Positions 1-12,211 of a DNA stretch of 41,661 nt are shown one piece after another. The position numbers were made by a program, and so were the translations under genes. This DNA comes from Gammaproteobacteria bacterium. GTDB taxonomy: Bacteria > Pseudomonadota > Gammaproteobacteria > Steroidobacterales > Steroidobacteraceae. The stretch spans positions 1-41,661 of the forward strand of contig JAFAPI010000093.1 in the NCBI GenBank assembly GCA_019247195.1, written 5' to 3'. Every line of letters begins with the position of its first letter. Position 1 is the stretch's first letter. The notes below the pieces were generated by a model. That model saw only the letters and a program-made list of their open reading frames with translations, was not told the origin of the DNA and ran no database searches.

Positions 1-387
1 GAGCGGGGTGGGCTCGCCCTGGGTATCCGGGCTCAGGTTCAGCGCCCCGACCGGGGCGCCCGCCTGGGTGATGTGCGCCGCGGGATCCGCCTCGAAGCGC
101 ACGCTGCTGCCGCTGACGATGAACGTGCCCGCGTGCGCGGCCAGGGCGGGATTGTCGAGCGCCAGTGCGTTGTCGGGATCGCGACCGAAGGTGTTCGTGC
201 CCTCGCGCAGCCAGAAAAGCCCGGTCAGGGTGAGCCAGCCGCTCTCGCTGGTGAGCGAGGCGGCACGCTGGGCGCGCCAGGCCTCGACGCGTGCCTGCTC
301 GGCACGCTCCTCTGGCACGGCCGTGGCGGCGAGACAGCCCAGGCAGGCGAGGGCGAGAAGCGGCGGGCGGATGTCAGGTCGCAGCAT
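1..387 (-). CDS. DUF1684 domain protein, C-terminal part missing (window edge)
   Basis: The reading frame is open from an ATG at 387 down to base 1, giving the first 129 residues. A hydrophobic N-terminus (about residues 8-24, leucine/alanine rich) looks like a Sec signal peptide. After it comes a WRAQRAASL segment and then SGWLTLTGLFWL and G-x-N-x-FG-x-D-x-x-N, the characteristic opening of DUF1684 proteins. The family is secreted or periplasmic and has no firmly assigned biochemical role, so no function is proposed. The gene lies 36 bp downstream of the XRE regulator on the same strand and is probably co-transcribed with it. Identification rests on the N-terminal third only. Confidence 0.8.
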   Translation of the reverse strand, partial: MLRPDIRPPLLALACLGCLAATAVPEERAEQARVEAWRAQRAASLTSESGWLTLTGLFWLREGTNTFGRDPDNALALDNPALAAHAGTFIVSGSSVRFEADPAAHITQAGAPVGALNLSPDTQGEPTPL

Positions 388-423
388 GCTGGGGTCTCTC
401 CGCGGGGTGCGCAGTGTACGTCA

Positions 424-1968
424 TCAGACTTCCTGACCCAGGATCTCCTCGCGCACGTCGGCGATCTCGCGCGCGCGTGAGGGGCGCGCTGCCTCACAGC
501 GCTCGGGGCGCGGGCAGCGGCTGCTGCGCGGGCAGATGATGCGCGCCGGCTGCAGCAGCGCGTCCTCGATCCAGGCGATGTTCAGCACCTGCGCGACCGC
601 CGCCAGCGCCTGAGCGGCCGCGCGGGGAATGCGCGCCTCGCCGCGCCGGTGCAGGCACTCGCGCAGGATCACCTCGACCAGGCCCGGCGCGTCGGCGCCG
701 TGGGTGGCGAGCGCGGGCGCGAGGTCGACTCCGACCGACAGGACGTGGGCATTGCCGGCCATGTCGTGCACGCGCAGCGAGTGGCAGCAGTAAAGCAGTG
801 ACCGCTCGGCCTCGCGCAGCACCGAGATCTGCGAGCCGCGCGCGCCGTGCTCGGCGTCGATCATGCGGAACACGGCCCAGTGGGGGCAGGGATCGCTCAC
901 CTGCGCGAGGTTGCCCCAGGGCAGCGGGATGCCATTGCCGCGGTACACCGCGCGCAGGTACCCGGGCGGGTAGGCATCGAAGAAGTGCCAGTGGGGGTAA
1001 GGGGAGACCTTGGTCATGCGGCGCATGATCACCGCCGGGGTGAGCTCGAGCTTCGTGCCGGCCTCGACCCGGTAACGCTCGCGCGCCAGGAAGCGCCGGA
1101 ACGGCACGCGCGGCGCGAGCAGCGCACCGGCGAAGAAACTGCACTCGAAGTCGCGCCAGGCGTGGAGCACGTCCTGCGCATTCATGCCGGCATCGGTCGC
1201 GGCCCCTTCCGGACTGCCGCCCATCTCACCGCCGGTCGCGTGGGCGGATTTCAGGCCATCCCCGCCGTGCAGCACCTTGTGGGCGATGTGGGCGGCGAGG
1301 TCGAACTTCAGCCGCGCCGGGTCGGCCTGCAGGGCCCGGTTGGCGTAGATCGTCCCCGGCGCCTCGAAGAAGGAGCGCACCATGCTGCGCACCTCGCGCT
1401 CCTTGTCGCGGGCCAGCACCGGCTTGCGGTCGAACCAGCGGATCTCCAGGCCGTGCCGGCGGCACAGGCGCATTAAGTCATCTACCGCCAGCGGAAAGCG
1501 CCGCTCGCTCACCTGGTCCGCCGCGCGCTCGAGGTCCGGGAAGTCATTGCGCGACAGCTCCTGGTGCGAGCGGATGAGGAGGTGCGCGAACTGGCGCCCG
1601 CTCGTGCCGGTCTGGGCGAGCAGCTCCGGCAGCGCCGCCTGCAGCAGCGTGCGCGAGAAGAGGAAGGCGGGCTCAAACGGCACGCGCGCGCTCACCCCGG
1701 CGGGGGCGGGCGCGGGGTCGAGCGCCGCGCTCTCATCGAGAAACCACGCCGGGGCGCGCTGGAACACCCCCGCCAGCAGCGCGAGCAGCTGCGCGCTCGG
1801 GGTGCGCTTCCCGCTCTCGATCATGCTCAGGTAGGACACGGAGGGCGCAAGCTGCGCGTCGCGCTGAATGCAGCGCGCCGACAACTCCTCCAGAGTGAGT
1901 CCGTTGCGCTTGCGCAGGGCGCGCAGCTTGGAGCCGAGGAAGTGACCCTTGCGCAGCAGCTCGGGCAT
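424..1968 (-). CDS. XRE-family short-chain fatty acyl (RamB/ScfR-type) transcriptional regulator
   Basis: This 514-residue protein starts with a Cro/CI helix-turn-helix (about residues 10-70: LRALRKRNGLTLEELSARC, then SYLSMIESGKRTPS). The middle is an IrrE/DUF955-like region (about 170-330, with HIAHKVLHG). The C-terminal DUF2083-type region (about 340-470) holds DPCPHWAVFRMID. This architecture defines the regulators called short-chain fatty acyl transcriptional regulators, relatives of RamB of actinobacteria, which control acetate and glyoxylate genes. Three cysteines near the C-terminus (C479, C485, C491, spacing C-x5-C-x5-C) could bind a metal or cluster; that is inference. The gene is divergent from aceB-aceA across about 96 bp with nested inverted repeats, so direct control of the glyoxylate bypass and autoregulation are likely. 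Confidence 0.88.
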   Translation of the reverse strand: MPELLRKGHFLGSKLRALRKRNGLTLEELSARCIQRDAQLAPSVSYLSMIESGKRTPSAQLLALLAGVFQRAPAWFLDESAALDPAPAPAGVSARVPFEPAFLFSRTLLQAALPELLAQTGTSGRQFAHLLIRSHQELSRNDFPDLERAADQVSERRFPLAVDDLMRLCRRHGLEIRWFDRKPVLARDKEREVRSMVRSFFEAPGTIYANRALQADPARLKFDLAAHIAHKVLHGGDGLKSAHATGGEMGGSPEGAATDAGMNAQDVLHAWRDFECSFFAGALLAPRVPFRRFLARERYRVEAGTKLELTPAVIMRRMTKVSPYPHWHFFDAYPPGYLRAVYRGNGIPLPWGNLAQVSDPCPHWAVFRMIDAEHGARGSQISVLREAERSLLYCCHSLRVHDMAGNAHVLSVGVDLAPALATHGADAPGLVEVILRECLHRRGEARIPRAAAQALAAVAQVLNIAWIEDALLQPARIICPRSSRCPRPERCEAARPSRAREIADVREEILGQEV

Positions 1969-1994
1969 AACGCGGTCCGGGTGAAAGGGCGGGG

Positions 1995-2034
1995 TGTGAA
2001 ATTAACAGTGTGAAGTTTTCACAGTCAAATTTCA
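1995..2034. promoter_or_regulatory. Nested inverted repeats, probable operator for the aceBA regulator
   Basis: In the divergent region an inner palindrome TGTGAA-GTT-TTCACA (2009-2023) sits inside outer arms TGAAATT (1997-2003) and AATTTCA (2028-2034). TGTGAA also recurs as a direct repeat at 1995 and 2009, 14 bp apart. The AT-rich patch contrasts strongly with the surrounding sequence. Binding by the divergent XRE regulator is inferred from position. Confidence 0.6.
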
Positions 2035-2064
2035 TCATCACACAGGTAAGATGGGGGTAAGCCC

Positions 2065-3693
<1,629 letters not shown>

Positions 3694-3717
3694 TATGCCG
3701 CATCGCACGAGGTCCGC

Positions 3718-5016
3718 ATGAGCATGAAGTCCCTCCCCGGCGTCGAAGAACTGCGTCGCAGCTGGCGGGAGAGTCCGCGCTGGACCGGCATCGAGCGCGG
3801 CTACGATGCGGCGGATGTGGTGCGGCTGCGCGGTACGGTGCCGGTCGAGCATTCCATCGCGCGCCTGACGGCCGAGAAACTGTGGCGCTGCCTCAACGAG
3901 AAACCCTTCGTGCACGCGCTCGGCGCGCTCACCGGCAACCAGGCGATGCAGCAGGTGAAGGCCGGGCTCGATGCGATCTATCTGTCCGGCTGGCAGGTAG
4001 CCGGGGACGCCAACCTGGCCGGGGAGATGTACCCCGACCAGTCGCTCTACCCGGCGGACTCGGTGCCGGCGGTGGTGCGGCGCATCAACAACACCCTGCG
4101 CCGCGCCGATGAGATCTGCCACGCCGAAGGGGATGACTCGGTCGACTGGCTCAAGCCCATCGTCGCCGACGCCGAGGCCGGTTTCGGCGGGGTGCTCAAC
4201 GCCTTCGAGCTGATGAAGCAGATGATCGACGCCGGGGCCGCCGGTGTGCACTTCGAGGACCAGCTGTCCTCGGCCAAGAAGTGCGGTCACATGGGCGGCA
4301 AGGTGCTGGTGCCGACGCAGGAGGCGATCCACAAGCTCATCGCCGCGCGCCTCGCCGCCGACGTGTGCAACGTGCCGACCGTGCTCATCGCGCGCACCGA
4401 CGCGGAGGGCGCCACGCTCCTCACCAGCGACGTCGACGAGCGCGACCGGCCGTTCATCGACTCCGCACGGGGACGCACCAGCGAGGGCTTCTTCGGCGTG
4501 CGCGCGGGGCTTGCGCAGGCGATCGCGCGCGGCCGCGCCTACGCCCCCTATGCCGACCTGGTGTGGTGCGAGACGGCGAAGCCCGACCTGGAGGAGGCGC
4601 GCGCCTTCGCGGAGGGGATCCACGAGGTCCATCCCGGCAAGCTCCTCGCTTACAACTGCTCGCCCTCGTTCAACTGGAAGCGCCGGCTCGATGACGGCGA
4701 GATTGCCCGCTTCCAGCGCGAGCTCGGGGCCATGGGCTATCGCTTCCAGTTCATCACCCTCGCCGGGTTCCACGCGCTCAACTACTCGATGTTCGAACTG
4801 GCCCGCAGCTACAAGAGCCAGCACATGAGCGCCTACGTGCAGCTGCAGCAGGCCGAGTTTGCCGCCGAGCCGCACGGCTATACCGCGACCAAGCACCAGC
4901 GCGAGGTGGGGGCGGGCTACTTCGATGCCGTGACGCAGGCGGTCACCGCCGGGCGCTCCTCGCTCAGTGCTCTCAAGGGCAGCACCGAGGAACAGCAGTT
5001 CGATAAGGTCTCCTGA
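3718..5016 (+). CDS. aceA: Isocitrate lyase
   Basis: Cleaves isocitrate to glyoxylate and succinate, the first step of the glyoxylate bypass. The protein has 432 residues, matching the short bacterial class. The isocitrate lyase signature KKCGHMGGK is at 187-195 with catalytic cysteine C189. Mg-binding aspartates lie in [11 protein letters not shown] (about 148-158), and NCSPSFNWK is at about residues 315-323. A GAGG ribosome-binding site lies upstream of the ATG; an alternative ATG two codons downstream cannot be excluded. It is operonic with aceB. Confidence 0.97.
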   Translation: MSMKSLPGVEELRRSWRESPRWTGIERGYDAADVVRLRGTVPVEHSIARLTAEKLWRCLNEKPFVHALGALTGNQAMQQVKAGLDAIYLSGWQVAGDANLAGEMYPDQSLYPADSVPAVVRRINNTLRRADEICHAEGDDSVDWLKPIVADAEAGFGGVLNAFELMKQMIDAGAAGVHFEDQLSSAKKCGHMGGKVLVPTQEAIHKLIAARLAADVCNVPTVLIARTDAEGATLLTSDVDERDRPFIDSARGRTSEGFFGVRAGLAQAIARGRAYAPYADLVWCETAKPDLEEARAFAEGIHEVHPGKLLAYNCSPSFNWKRRLDDGEIARFQRELGAMGYRFQFITLAGFHALNYSMFELARSYKSQHMSAYVQLQQAEFAAEPHGYTATKHQREVGAGYFDAVTQAVTAGRSSLSALKGSTEEQQFDKVS

Positions 5017-5082
5017 AGCCGAGCCGCCGCCCGGACCCGGCCGCGGTACGCTTGGAACCCATCCGCAACTGACGGAGAGGCC

Positions 5083-6349
5083 ATGGCCCGCGGCGCATGG
5101 TGGCGCTCGCTCTACCTGCAGGTGCTGATCGCGATCGTGCTCGGCGTCGCGATCGGTGCACTCTGGCCGCACCTCGGCGACCGCCTCAAACCTCTCGGCG
5201 ATGGCTTCATCAAGCTGGTACGCCTGCTGATCGCGCCGGTCATCTTCTGCACGGTGGTGACCGGCATAGCCGGCATGGCACGCCTGCGCGAGGTGGGGCG
5301 CACCGGCGGGCTGGCGCTGCTGTACTTCGAGCTGGTGTCGAGCCTCGCGCTCCTCATCGGCCTGGTGGTCGTGAACGTGGTGCGCCCCGGGGCGGGCGTA
5401 CACGCCGACCCCGCGATGCTCGACACGCACGCCATCGCCGCCTACGCGCAGCCGGGCGGCATGCCCGGCGTGGCCGAGTTTCTGCTCAACGTCATCCCGG
5501 CCACCTTCGTCGGCGCGTTCACCAGCGGCGAGGTGCTGCAGGTCCTGCTGCTCGCCATTCTGTTCGGCTTCGCCCTGCACGCCCTCGGCGGCCGCAGCCA
5601 TCCGCTCTATGCCCTGGTGGAGCAGTTCGGGCAGGTCCTGTTCCGCATCGTCGGCTACGTGATGCGCCTCGCGCCGCTCGGCGCGCTCGGCGCCATGGCC
5701 TACACGGTCGGTCACTTCGGTGCCCAGTCACTGGTGGGGCTGGCGCGCCTGATGGGCTGCTTCTATCTCACCTGCGTGCTGTTCGTGCTCGGAGTGCTGG
5801 GCGGCATTGGGCGGCTGCATGGCTTCCGCATCCTCGCCTTCATCCGCTACATCCGCGAGGAGCTGTTCATCGTGCTCGGTACCTCCTCCTCGGAGAGCGT
5901 GCTGCCGCGCATGCTGCGCCGGCTCGAGGCGCTCGGGGTGCGCCAGTCCGTGGTGGGGTTGGTGATACCGGCCGGTTACTCGTTCAACCTGGACGGTACC
6001 TCCATCTATCTGACGATGGCGGCGCTGTACATCGCGCAGGCCACCAACACCCCGCTCGATCTGTCCCAGCAGCTGCTGCTGCTCGGGGTGCTGCTGCTCA
6101 CCTCCAAGGGGGCGGCCGCGGTGACCGGCGGCGGGTTCATCACCCTCGCCGCCTCGCTCTCGGCCGTCGGCCACGTGCCGGTGGCGGGTCTGGTGCTGAT
6201 CCTCGGCGTGGATCGTTTCATGTCCGAAGCACGCGCCCTGACCAACCTGATCGGCAATGGCGTCGCGACCCTGGTGGTCGCACGCTGGTGCGGTGCGCTC
6301 GATGCGGACGCGCTCGCGGCGGGGCTGGGCGCCGCGCCACGCGCGGCGC

Positions 6350-6363
<14 letters not shown>
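5083..6363 (+). CDS. dctA: C4-dicarboxylate/proton (or sodium) symporter, DctA-like
   Basis: Inner-membrane DAACS-family symporter of 426 residues with many hydrophobic segments beginning at residue 8. Family landmarks visible are [22 protein letters not shown] (about 44-65, first half of the core), the serine-rich re-entrant loop [15 protein letters not shown] (about 264-278), [14 protein letters not shown] (about 295-308) and the conserved tail [24 protein letters not shown] ribosome-binding site precedes the ATG. It lies 66 bp after aceA, so uptake of succinate, fumarate or malate is probably expressed together with the bypass. Its end overlaps the convergent mmsA by 14 bp. Confidence 0.93.
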
Positions 6364-7909
<1,546 letters not shown>

Positions 7910-7983
7910 GCAAGTGCGCTCGGGCGAAACGGCGAACTGCCGATCATAGACCAGTTCAGCCACCGCCCCCATACTCGCGCGCG

Positions 7984-8598
7984 ATGGCCACGCACGCCTA
8001 CTTCGCCACGCACATCTATCGCGGCGCACTGCCGGCGAGCGCCGCCGCGCTCAACCGTCAGCTGGCGCGCGAGTGTCACCAGCTGCGCCTGGACGATGCG
8101 GCCGGCCGGCGCTGGTCCGCCCACAACTACCCGGGCGGCTACACCTCCTATGGCTCGGCGCATCGCCTGCACCAGCTCTCGCCGACCTTCGCGGCGCTGG
8201 CGCGGCACGTTGATGCGCACGTGCGCCGCTTTGCGCGCGTGCTGCGTTTCGATCTGACCGGCCGCCCGCTCGCACTCACCGACTGCTGGGTCAACATCAT
8301 GGGTCCGGGCACGACGCACGGGCTGCACCTGCACCCCCTCGCCACGCTGAGCGGCACTTACTACGTGCGCGTGCCGCGCGGCGCGCCCGGACCGAAGTTC
8401 GAGGATCCACGTCTGGGGCTGTTCATGGCGGCGCCGCCGCGCGCCCGCCGCGCGCCGCGCGCGCAGCGCGCCTGGGTGAGTCTGCCGGTACGCGCGGGAC
8501 AGCTGCTGCTGTTTGAGAGCTGGCTGCGGCACGAGGTGCCGCCGCACGGCCGCGCCGCCGAGCGTATCAGCGTCAGCTTCAATTACGGCTGGTTCTGA
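7984..8598 (+). CDS. Putative 2-oxoglutarate/Fe(II) oxygenase (TIGR02466-like)
   Basis: This 204-residue protein resembles the small 2OG-Fe(II) oxygenase family TIGR02466. It contains [28 protein letters not shown] (about residues 99-126) with histidines that could provide the iron-binding H-x-H/D pair. Further on are FEDPR, a C-terminal histidine in WLRHEVPPH (about 181-189) and an arginine in [11 protein letters not shown] that could bind 2-oxoglutarate. The classical H-x-D motif is H-x-H here, so activity is inferred. A low-complexity Arg/Ala stretch (about 145-160) interrupts the fold. It is divergent from mmsA across 74 bp. No substrate can be proposed. Confidence 0.72.
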   Translation: MATHAYFATHIYRGALPASAAALNRQLARECHQLRLDDAAGRRWSAHNYPGGYTSYGSAHRLHQLSPTFAALARHVDAHVRRFARVLRFDLTGRPLALTDCWVNIMGPGTTHGLHLHPLATLSGTYYVRVPRGAPGPKFEDPRLGLFMAAPPRARRAPRAQRAWVSLPVRAGQLLLFESWLRHEVPPHGRAAERISVSFNYGWF

Positions 8599-8695
8599 CC
8601 CCGCAGATCCCGGTCAACGATCGCGGCGGCGCGGACGTTTCATAACATGTTGGCGAAAGTCGGCGCTGCGTGCCGGAGTGCACTGACAGCGGCGA

Positions 8696-8712
8696 GTTCA
8701 GGATTAGTTCAG
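8696..8712 (+). promoter_or_regulatory. GTTCAG tandem direct repeat with 11-bp period
   Basis: GTTCAG at 8696-8701 and again at 8707-8712, separated by GATTA, lies 41 bp before the YXWGXW gene start. Hexamers repeated one helical turn apart are typical of OmpR/PhoP-type response-regulator boxes. That function is inferred from geometry only. Confidence 0.4.
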
Positions 8713-8752
8713 TGTCACGGGACCAACGTGGTTCCATTCAAAGGAGTAACCC

Positions 8753-10057
8753 ATGCGCCTCTGGATCCGTAGTCTCCTGGCGGCCACGTGCCTGGCGCTG
8801 CTGCCCCTCGCTGCCCCCGCCGAGGTCAGCATTGGCATCTCGGTCGGCTTCGCGCCGCCGGCGCTGCCGGTGTATGAGCAACCTGCCATCCCGGGTCCCG
8901 GCTACATCTGGGTGCCGGGCTACTGGGCCTATGACGAGGACGCCGGCTATTACTGGGTGCCGGGCACCTGGGCGCTCGCCCCCGAGGTGGGTTTCCTGTG
9001 GACGCCCGGCTACTGGGGCTGGTCCGACGGCTTCTACCTGTGGCACGCCGGCTATTGGGGTCCGCACGTCGGCTTCTACGGCGGCATCAACTACGGCTAC
9101 GGCTACGGGGGCGAAGGCTACGAGGGGGGCTACTGGCGCGGCCGGGACTTCTACTACAACCGCTCGGTCAACAACATCACCAACGTCAACATCACCAACG
9201 TCTACAACCAGACGGTGGTGAATAACGTGACCGTCAACCGCGTGAGCTACAACGGCGGTGAAGGCGGCGTGATGGCGCGCCCCAGTCAGAAGGACATGGT
9301 TGCGGAGCATGAGCGACACCTGCAGCCGACCAGTGCCCAGCGCGAGCACATCGCGCAGGCGCGGTCCGATGAGTCACTGCGCGCCAAGGTGAACAATGGT
9401 AACCCCCCGATCGCGGCCACTTCGCGCCCCGCCGTGTTCCACGGCCAGGGCGTCGTGCCGGCACGCGGTGCGGTGGCGGGCGCAGGCCCAGCCCGGAGCG
9501 AGGGGACGCGCGGCGCCTCCGCACGCCCGGATCGGGCGGCAAACACGGGGCTCGCGGCGCGCGACAGCCGCGGCGGTGGGTCTGCGGCGGTACGAAGTGA
9601 TCGGCCGCCCGGGGCTGCGGGCAACGGACCCGGTGCGCGCGCCGAGTCGCAGCTCGCCCTCCCGGGCCGTCCGTCGCGGGCGCCCACGCCGGGCACGATG
9701 AGCGGCCGCCCGGGCGGGGACTACGCCGCCGGCTCACCACGCACCGATCGGCCGGTCGAGTCGCGAGCCCCGATGCGCAGCTCTGCGCCGCCCTACAGCG
9801 AAGCTCGCGCGCCGGCGCCCGAGAGTCGCCCGGCACCGCAGGGCTACGGCGCCCCCAGCCAGTATCGTCCGCCGGTGCGCGAGTCGCGCCCGCAGACCTA
9901 CGCCCCGCCGCCGCAGGCACCGCGCGCCGAGTCGCGCATGCCGCCCCCGCAGCCCGCCCTCCGTCCTGAGAGCCGGCCGGAGCCGCAGCAGCGCGAGCCG
10001 GCACGCGAGGCACCGCGGGGGCGCGCCCCGATCGAGCGCGGCGGCCGCGGCCGCTGA
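8753..10057 (+). CDS. YXWGXW-repeat envelope protein with disordered Pro/Arg-rich tail
   Basis: This 434-residue secreted protein starts after a strong AAGGAG ribosome-binding site (8741-8746). Residues 1-23 form a clean signal peptide ending in PLAAPA. From about 45 to 115 there are four to five aromatic repeats with the pattern G-Y/F-x-W-x-P-G-x-W, the YXWGXW repeat, followed by a Gly/Tyr segment. An Asn/Val-rich stretch comes next (about 140-165). The remainder (about 190-434) is predicted disordered, rich in Pro, Ala, Arg and Ser, with repeated ESR or ESRP units. The family is an envelope protein of unknown role. A perfect hairpin lies right after the stop. Confidence 0.83.
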   Translation: MRLWIRSLLAATCLALLPLAAPAEVSIGISVGFAPPALPVYEQPAIPGPGYIWVPGYWAYDEDAGYYWVPGTWALAPEVGFLWTPGYWGWSDGFYLWHAGYWGPHVGFYGGINYGYGYGGEGYEGGYWRGRDFYYNRSVNNITNVNITNVYNQTVVNNVTVNRVSYNGGEGGVMARPSQKDMVAEHERHLQPTSAQREHIAQARSDESLRAKVNNGNPPIAATSRPAVFHGQGVVPARGAVAGAGPARSEGTRGASARPDRAANTGLAARDSRGGGSAAVRSDRPPGAAGNGPGARAESQLALPGRPSRAPTPGTMSGRPGGDYAAGSPRTDRPVESRAPMRSSAPPYSEARAPAPESRPAPQGYGAPSQYRPPVRESRPQTYAPPPQAPRAESRMPPPQPALRPESRPEPQQREPAREAPRGRAPIERGGRGR

Positions 10058-10070
10058 GCTTGGGATCGGC

Positions 10071-10096
10071 TCCGGGGCGGGCAAGGCCGCCCCGGA
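10071..10096. terminator. Hairpin terminator between convergent genes
   Basis: Perfect 10-bp stem (TCCGGGGCGG with CCGCCCCGGA) and a 6-base loop, 13 bp after the YXWGXW stop and just before the stop of the convergent esterase gene. The following run (TTCTTAGG) is only weakly T-rich. It is placed to act in both directions. Confidence 0.65.
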
Positions 10097-10099
10097 TTC

Positions 10100-10774
10100 T
10101 TAGGTTCTCTCAGCCGCCAGCACCCGCCGTAGCCACCCGGCGAGATCCGCGACCTCCTGCGGCGAGACCGAGTGCGGCATGGGATAGGCATGCCACTCGA
10201 CCTCATGTCCCGCGGCCGCAAGTGCACGGTGTGCCTCATCGCCGAGGAAGGGGAGTACCACCGGATCCTGCGTGCCGTGGGCGAGGAAGATGGGGGTGTG
10301 CGCGTTCGCCGCCCCCCGCTCCGGCAGCAGACGATCCCCGAGCAGCAGGTAGCAGGACAGGCCGATGATCCCGGCCAGGGGCCGCGCGTGCCGCAGCCCC
10401 GCGAACAGCGCCATCGCGCCACCCTGCGAGAAGCCGGCGAGCACGATGCGCTCGCTGCGGATACCGCGGGCGTTCTCGCGGCCGATGAGTTGCTCCACCA
10501 GTGCCTGCGAGGCGCGGATGCCAGGCTCGTCCTCGCGCGTGCGCCGGTCGATGGCGATGATGTCGTACCAGGCGCGCATGGCGTAGCCGCCATTGAGCGT
10601 CACGGGCCGTACCGGCGCATGCGGAAACACGAAGCGCAGCGGCGGCATACCCGGGCGCGCGAGCTCCGGCACGATGGGCTCGAAGTCGTGCCCATCCGCA
10701 CCCAGGCCGTGCAGCCAGATGATCGCCGCGTCCGGCTGCGGTCCGGTTTCGATCTCCAGTGCCGGCTGTGACAC
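10100..10774 (-). CDS. Carboxylesterase / phospholipase (alpha/beta hydrolase, PF02230 type)
   Basis: This 224-residue serine hydrolase has the carboxylesterase-2/acyl-protein-thioesterase fold. It opens with IIWLHGLGADGHDF (18-31, oxyanion region), then FPHAP (50-54). The nucleophile elbow is GFSQGGA (S116). The acid is in HGTQDPVV (D170) and the histidine in MPHSV (H201). Length and motif spacing match the family throughout. Family members hydrolyse short-chain esters or lysophospholipids; the substrate here is not deducible. It is probably a single-gene unit, divergent from the transglycosylase-like gene. Confidence 0.93.
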   Translation of the reverse strand: MSQPALEIETGPQPDAAIIWLHGLGADGHDFEPIVPELARPGMPPLRFVFPHAPVRPVTLNGGYAMRAWYDIIAIDRRTREDEPGIRASQALVEQLIGRENARGIRSERIVLAGFSQGGAMALFAGLRHARPLAGIIGLSCYLLLGDRLLPERGAANAHTPIFLAHGTQDPVVLPFLGDEAHRALAAAGHEVEWHAYPMPHSVSPQEVADLAGWLRRVLAAERT

Positions 10775-10846
10775 CTGCGTCTCCGCGCGCTATGTTCGAG
10801 CGCGCATGGTAGAGCAGTGGCGGGTGGCCGTGCAGCGCGGCACTCG

Positions 10847-11668
10847 ATGGCAGTAGCGCGGCGGCGTCGCCGGCGCACACGGCGGACGGGTGCGGCGGCT
10901 CGAGGGCGTCGCCGCGCTGGCGCGGGCATCGTCCTGCGGCGCGTCCTGCTGGCGCTCGCGGCTGCGATCGCGCTGCTCACGCTCAACCTCGCCTACCAGA
11001 TCGCACGCAAGCCCGCCGAACTGCTGTTTCCCGTCAGCGGCATGCTGCGCAAGCAGCCGGCACAGACCTGGGCCACGTATGGCGAAGCTTTCCGGCGCAA
11101 CTCCACGGCGCTGATTCCCGCCGAGCTCCTCGCCGCGCTCGCGCAGGGCGAGGGGGCGGGCGACCCGCTGGCGCACACCTACTGGCGCTTCGCCTGGTCC
11201 GCGCACCCACTCGAGCTGTACCGCCCCGCCTCGAGCGCGGTAGGGATGTATCAGCTCACCGATGCCGCGTACGCGCAGGCGCGCCACTACTGCATCCGCG
11301 CGCATCAGGTCGTGCCCGCCGCGGACTGGCGCGACTGGCATGGCTGCTGGCACGGCGGGCTGTACCTGCGCGTGCTGCCGGAAGACGCCATCGAGCTCAC
11401 CGCCGCCTATCTCGATCTGAACGTCGCGGCGATCCTGCGCGAGCGGCCGCGGCCGCCGCCGCGCGAGACCGAGCGTCTGGCCACGCTCGTGCACCTGTGC
11501 GGGCCGGCGGTGGCCGCCGCCTATGCGCGGCGCGGCTATCAGCTCGGTGTCGGTGAGCGCTGCGGCGCCCACGACCCGCGCGCCTACCTGAAGCGCATTG
11601 GCCTGCTGCGCGCGCAATTCGCGCGCCTGGCACAGCAGGAGGCGATGGGCGAGGGCCGAGGCGGCTAG
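10847..11668 (+). CDS. Membrane-anchored transglycosylase (SLT-like) protein
   Basis: An extremely Arg-rich N-terminus is followed by one membrane segment (LLALAAAIALLTLNLAYQI). The periplasmic domain includes ALAQGEGAGDP, whose glutamate aligns with the catalytic acid of SLT transglycosylases. Next come the conserved YWRFAWSAHPLELYRPASSAVGMYQ region and RHYCIRAH. Such proteins cleave or scaffold peptidoglycan. The ATG at 10847 gives 273 residues; a GTG at 10817 in the same frame would add ten residues, and no good ribosome-binding site decides. The TAG stop shares the four bases CTAG with the convergent slyD stop. Confidence 0.78.
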   Translation: MAVARRRRRRTRRTGAAARGRRRAGAGIVLRRVLLALAAAIALLTLNLAYQIARKPAELLFPVSGMLRKQPAQTWATYGEAFRRNSTALIPAELLAALAQGEGAGDPLAHTYWRFAWSAHPLELYRPASSAVGMYQLTDAAYAQARHYCIRAHQVVPAADWRDWHGCWHGGLYLRVLPEDAIELTAAYLDLNVAAILRERPRPPPRETERLATLVHLCGPAVAAAYARRGYQLGVGERCGAHDPRAYLKRIGLLRAQFARLAQQEAMGEGRGG

Positions 11669-12150
11669 TGGTGTGCGTGGCCCCCCGGGCCGTGCACGTG
11701 CCCGTGCGCCAGCTCCTCGGCGGTCGCGGCACGCACCTCGGCGACGCGCACCTCGAAGTTGAGCGTCTGACCGGCGAGGGGATGATTGCCATCGAGCGTC
11801 ACCAGATCGCCGGCGAGCTGCGTCACCGTCACGGTACGCGCACCCTCGGCGGTCTGCGCCTGCAGCCGCATGCCGAGGCGCAGGTTCTGGATCCCCTTGA
11901 GCGCGCGGCGCGGCACGCGCTGTACCAGTCGCTCATCGTAGCTCCCGTACCCCTCGTCCGGCTCGACCCGCACCTGCAGCGAGTCGCCCGGCTGCTTGCC
12001 CGCCAGGGCCCGCTCGAGCCCGGGAATCAGATTGCCATGGCCGTGCAGGTAGGTGAGGGGTTCTTCGTCCGCCGAGCGGTCGAGCACCTCACCCGCATCG
12101 TTGCGCAGGGTGTAGTGGATGCTCACGACATGGTCGGGCGCGATGCTCAT
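11665..12150 (-). CDS. slyD: FKBP-type peptidyl-prolyl isomerase SlyD
   Basis: Cytoplasmic proline isomerase, chaperone and nickel-handling protein, 161 residues from the ATG at 12150. An AGG lies about nine bases upstream; an ATG at 12156 is also possible. Segments match SlyD: VVSIHYTLRNDAGEVLDRS (8-26), the FKBP loop LTYLHGHGNLIPGLERAL (32-49), EPDEGYGSYDERLVQRVP (63-80) with the insert-in-flap domain after it, and DGNHPLAGQTLNFEV (120-134). A short histidine-rich tail (H149, H151, H153, H158, H160, H161) is the metal-binding end, shorter than in E. coli. It is divergent from the M3 peptidase gene. Confidence 0.95.
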   Translation of the reverse strand: MSIAPDHVVSIHYTLRNDAGEVLDRSADEEPLTYLHGHGNLIPGLERALAGKQPGDSLQVRVEPDEGYGSYDERLVQRVPRRALKGIQNLRLGMRLQAQTAEGARTVTVTQLAGDLVTLDGNHPLAGQTLNFEVRVAEVRAATAEELAHGHVHGPGGHAHH

Positions 12151-12180
12151 GCGCATATACCTGCTGGAGCGGGATGGGAA

Positions 12181-12211
12181 CGTGTTTGGGGCGGGGCCGC
12201 GCCCAAACGCG
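12181..12211. promoter_or_regulatory. Inverted repeat in the slyD / M3 peptidase divergent region
   Basis: GTTTGGG (12184-12190) and CCCAAAC (12202-12208) are inverted. The stem extends three more positions outward, one of them a G-T wobble. It lies midway between the two starts and could be a shared operator or a leader hairpin of the downstream gene. Confidence 0.4.
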
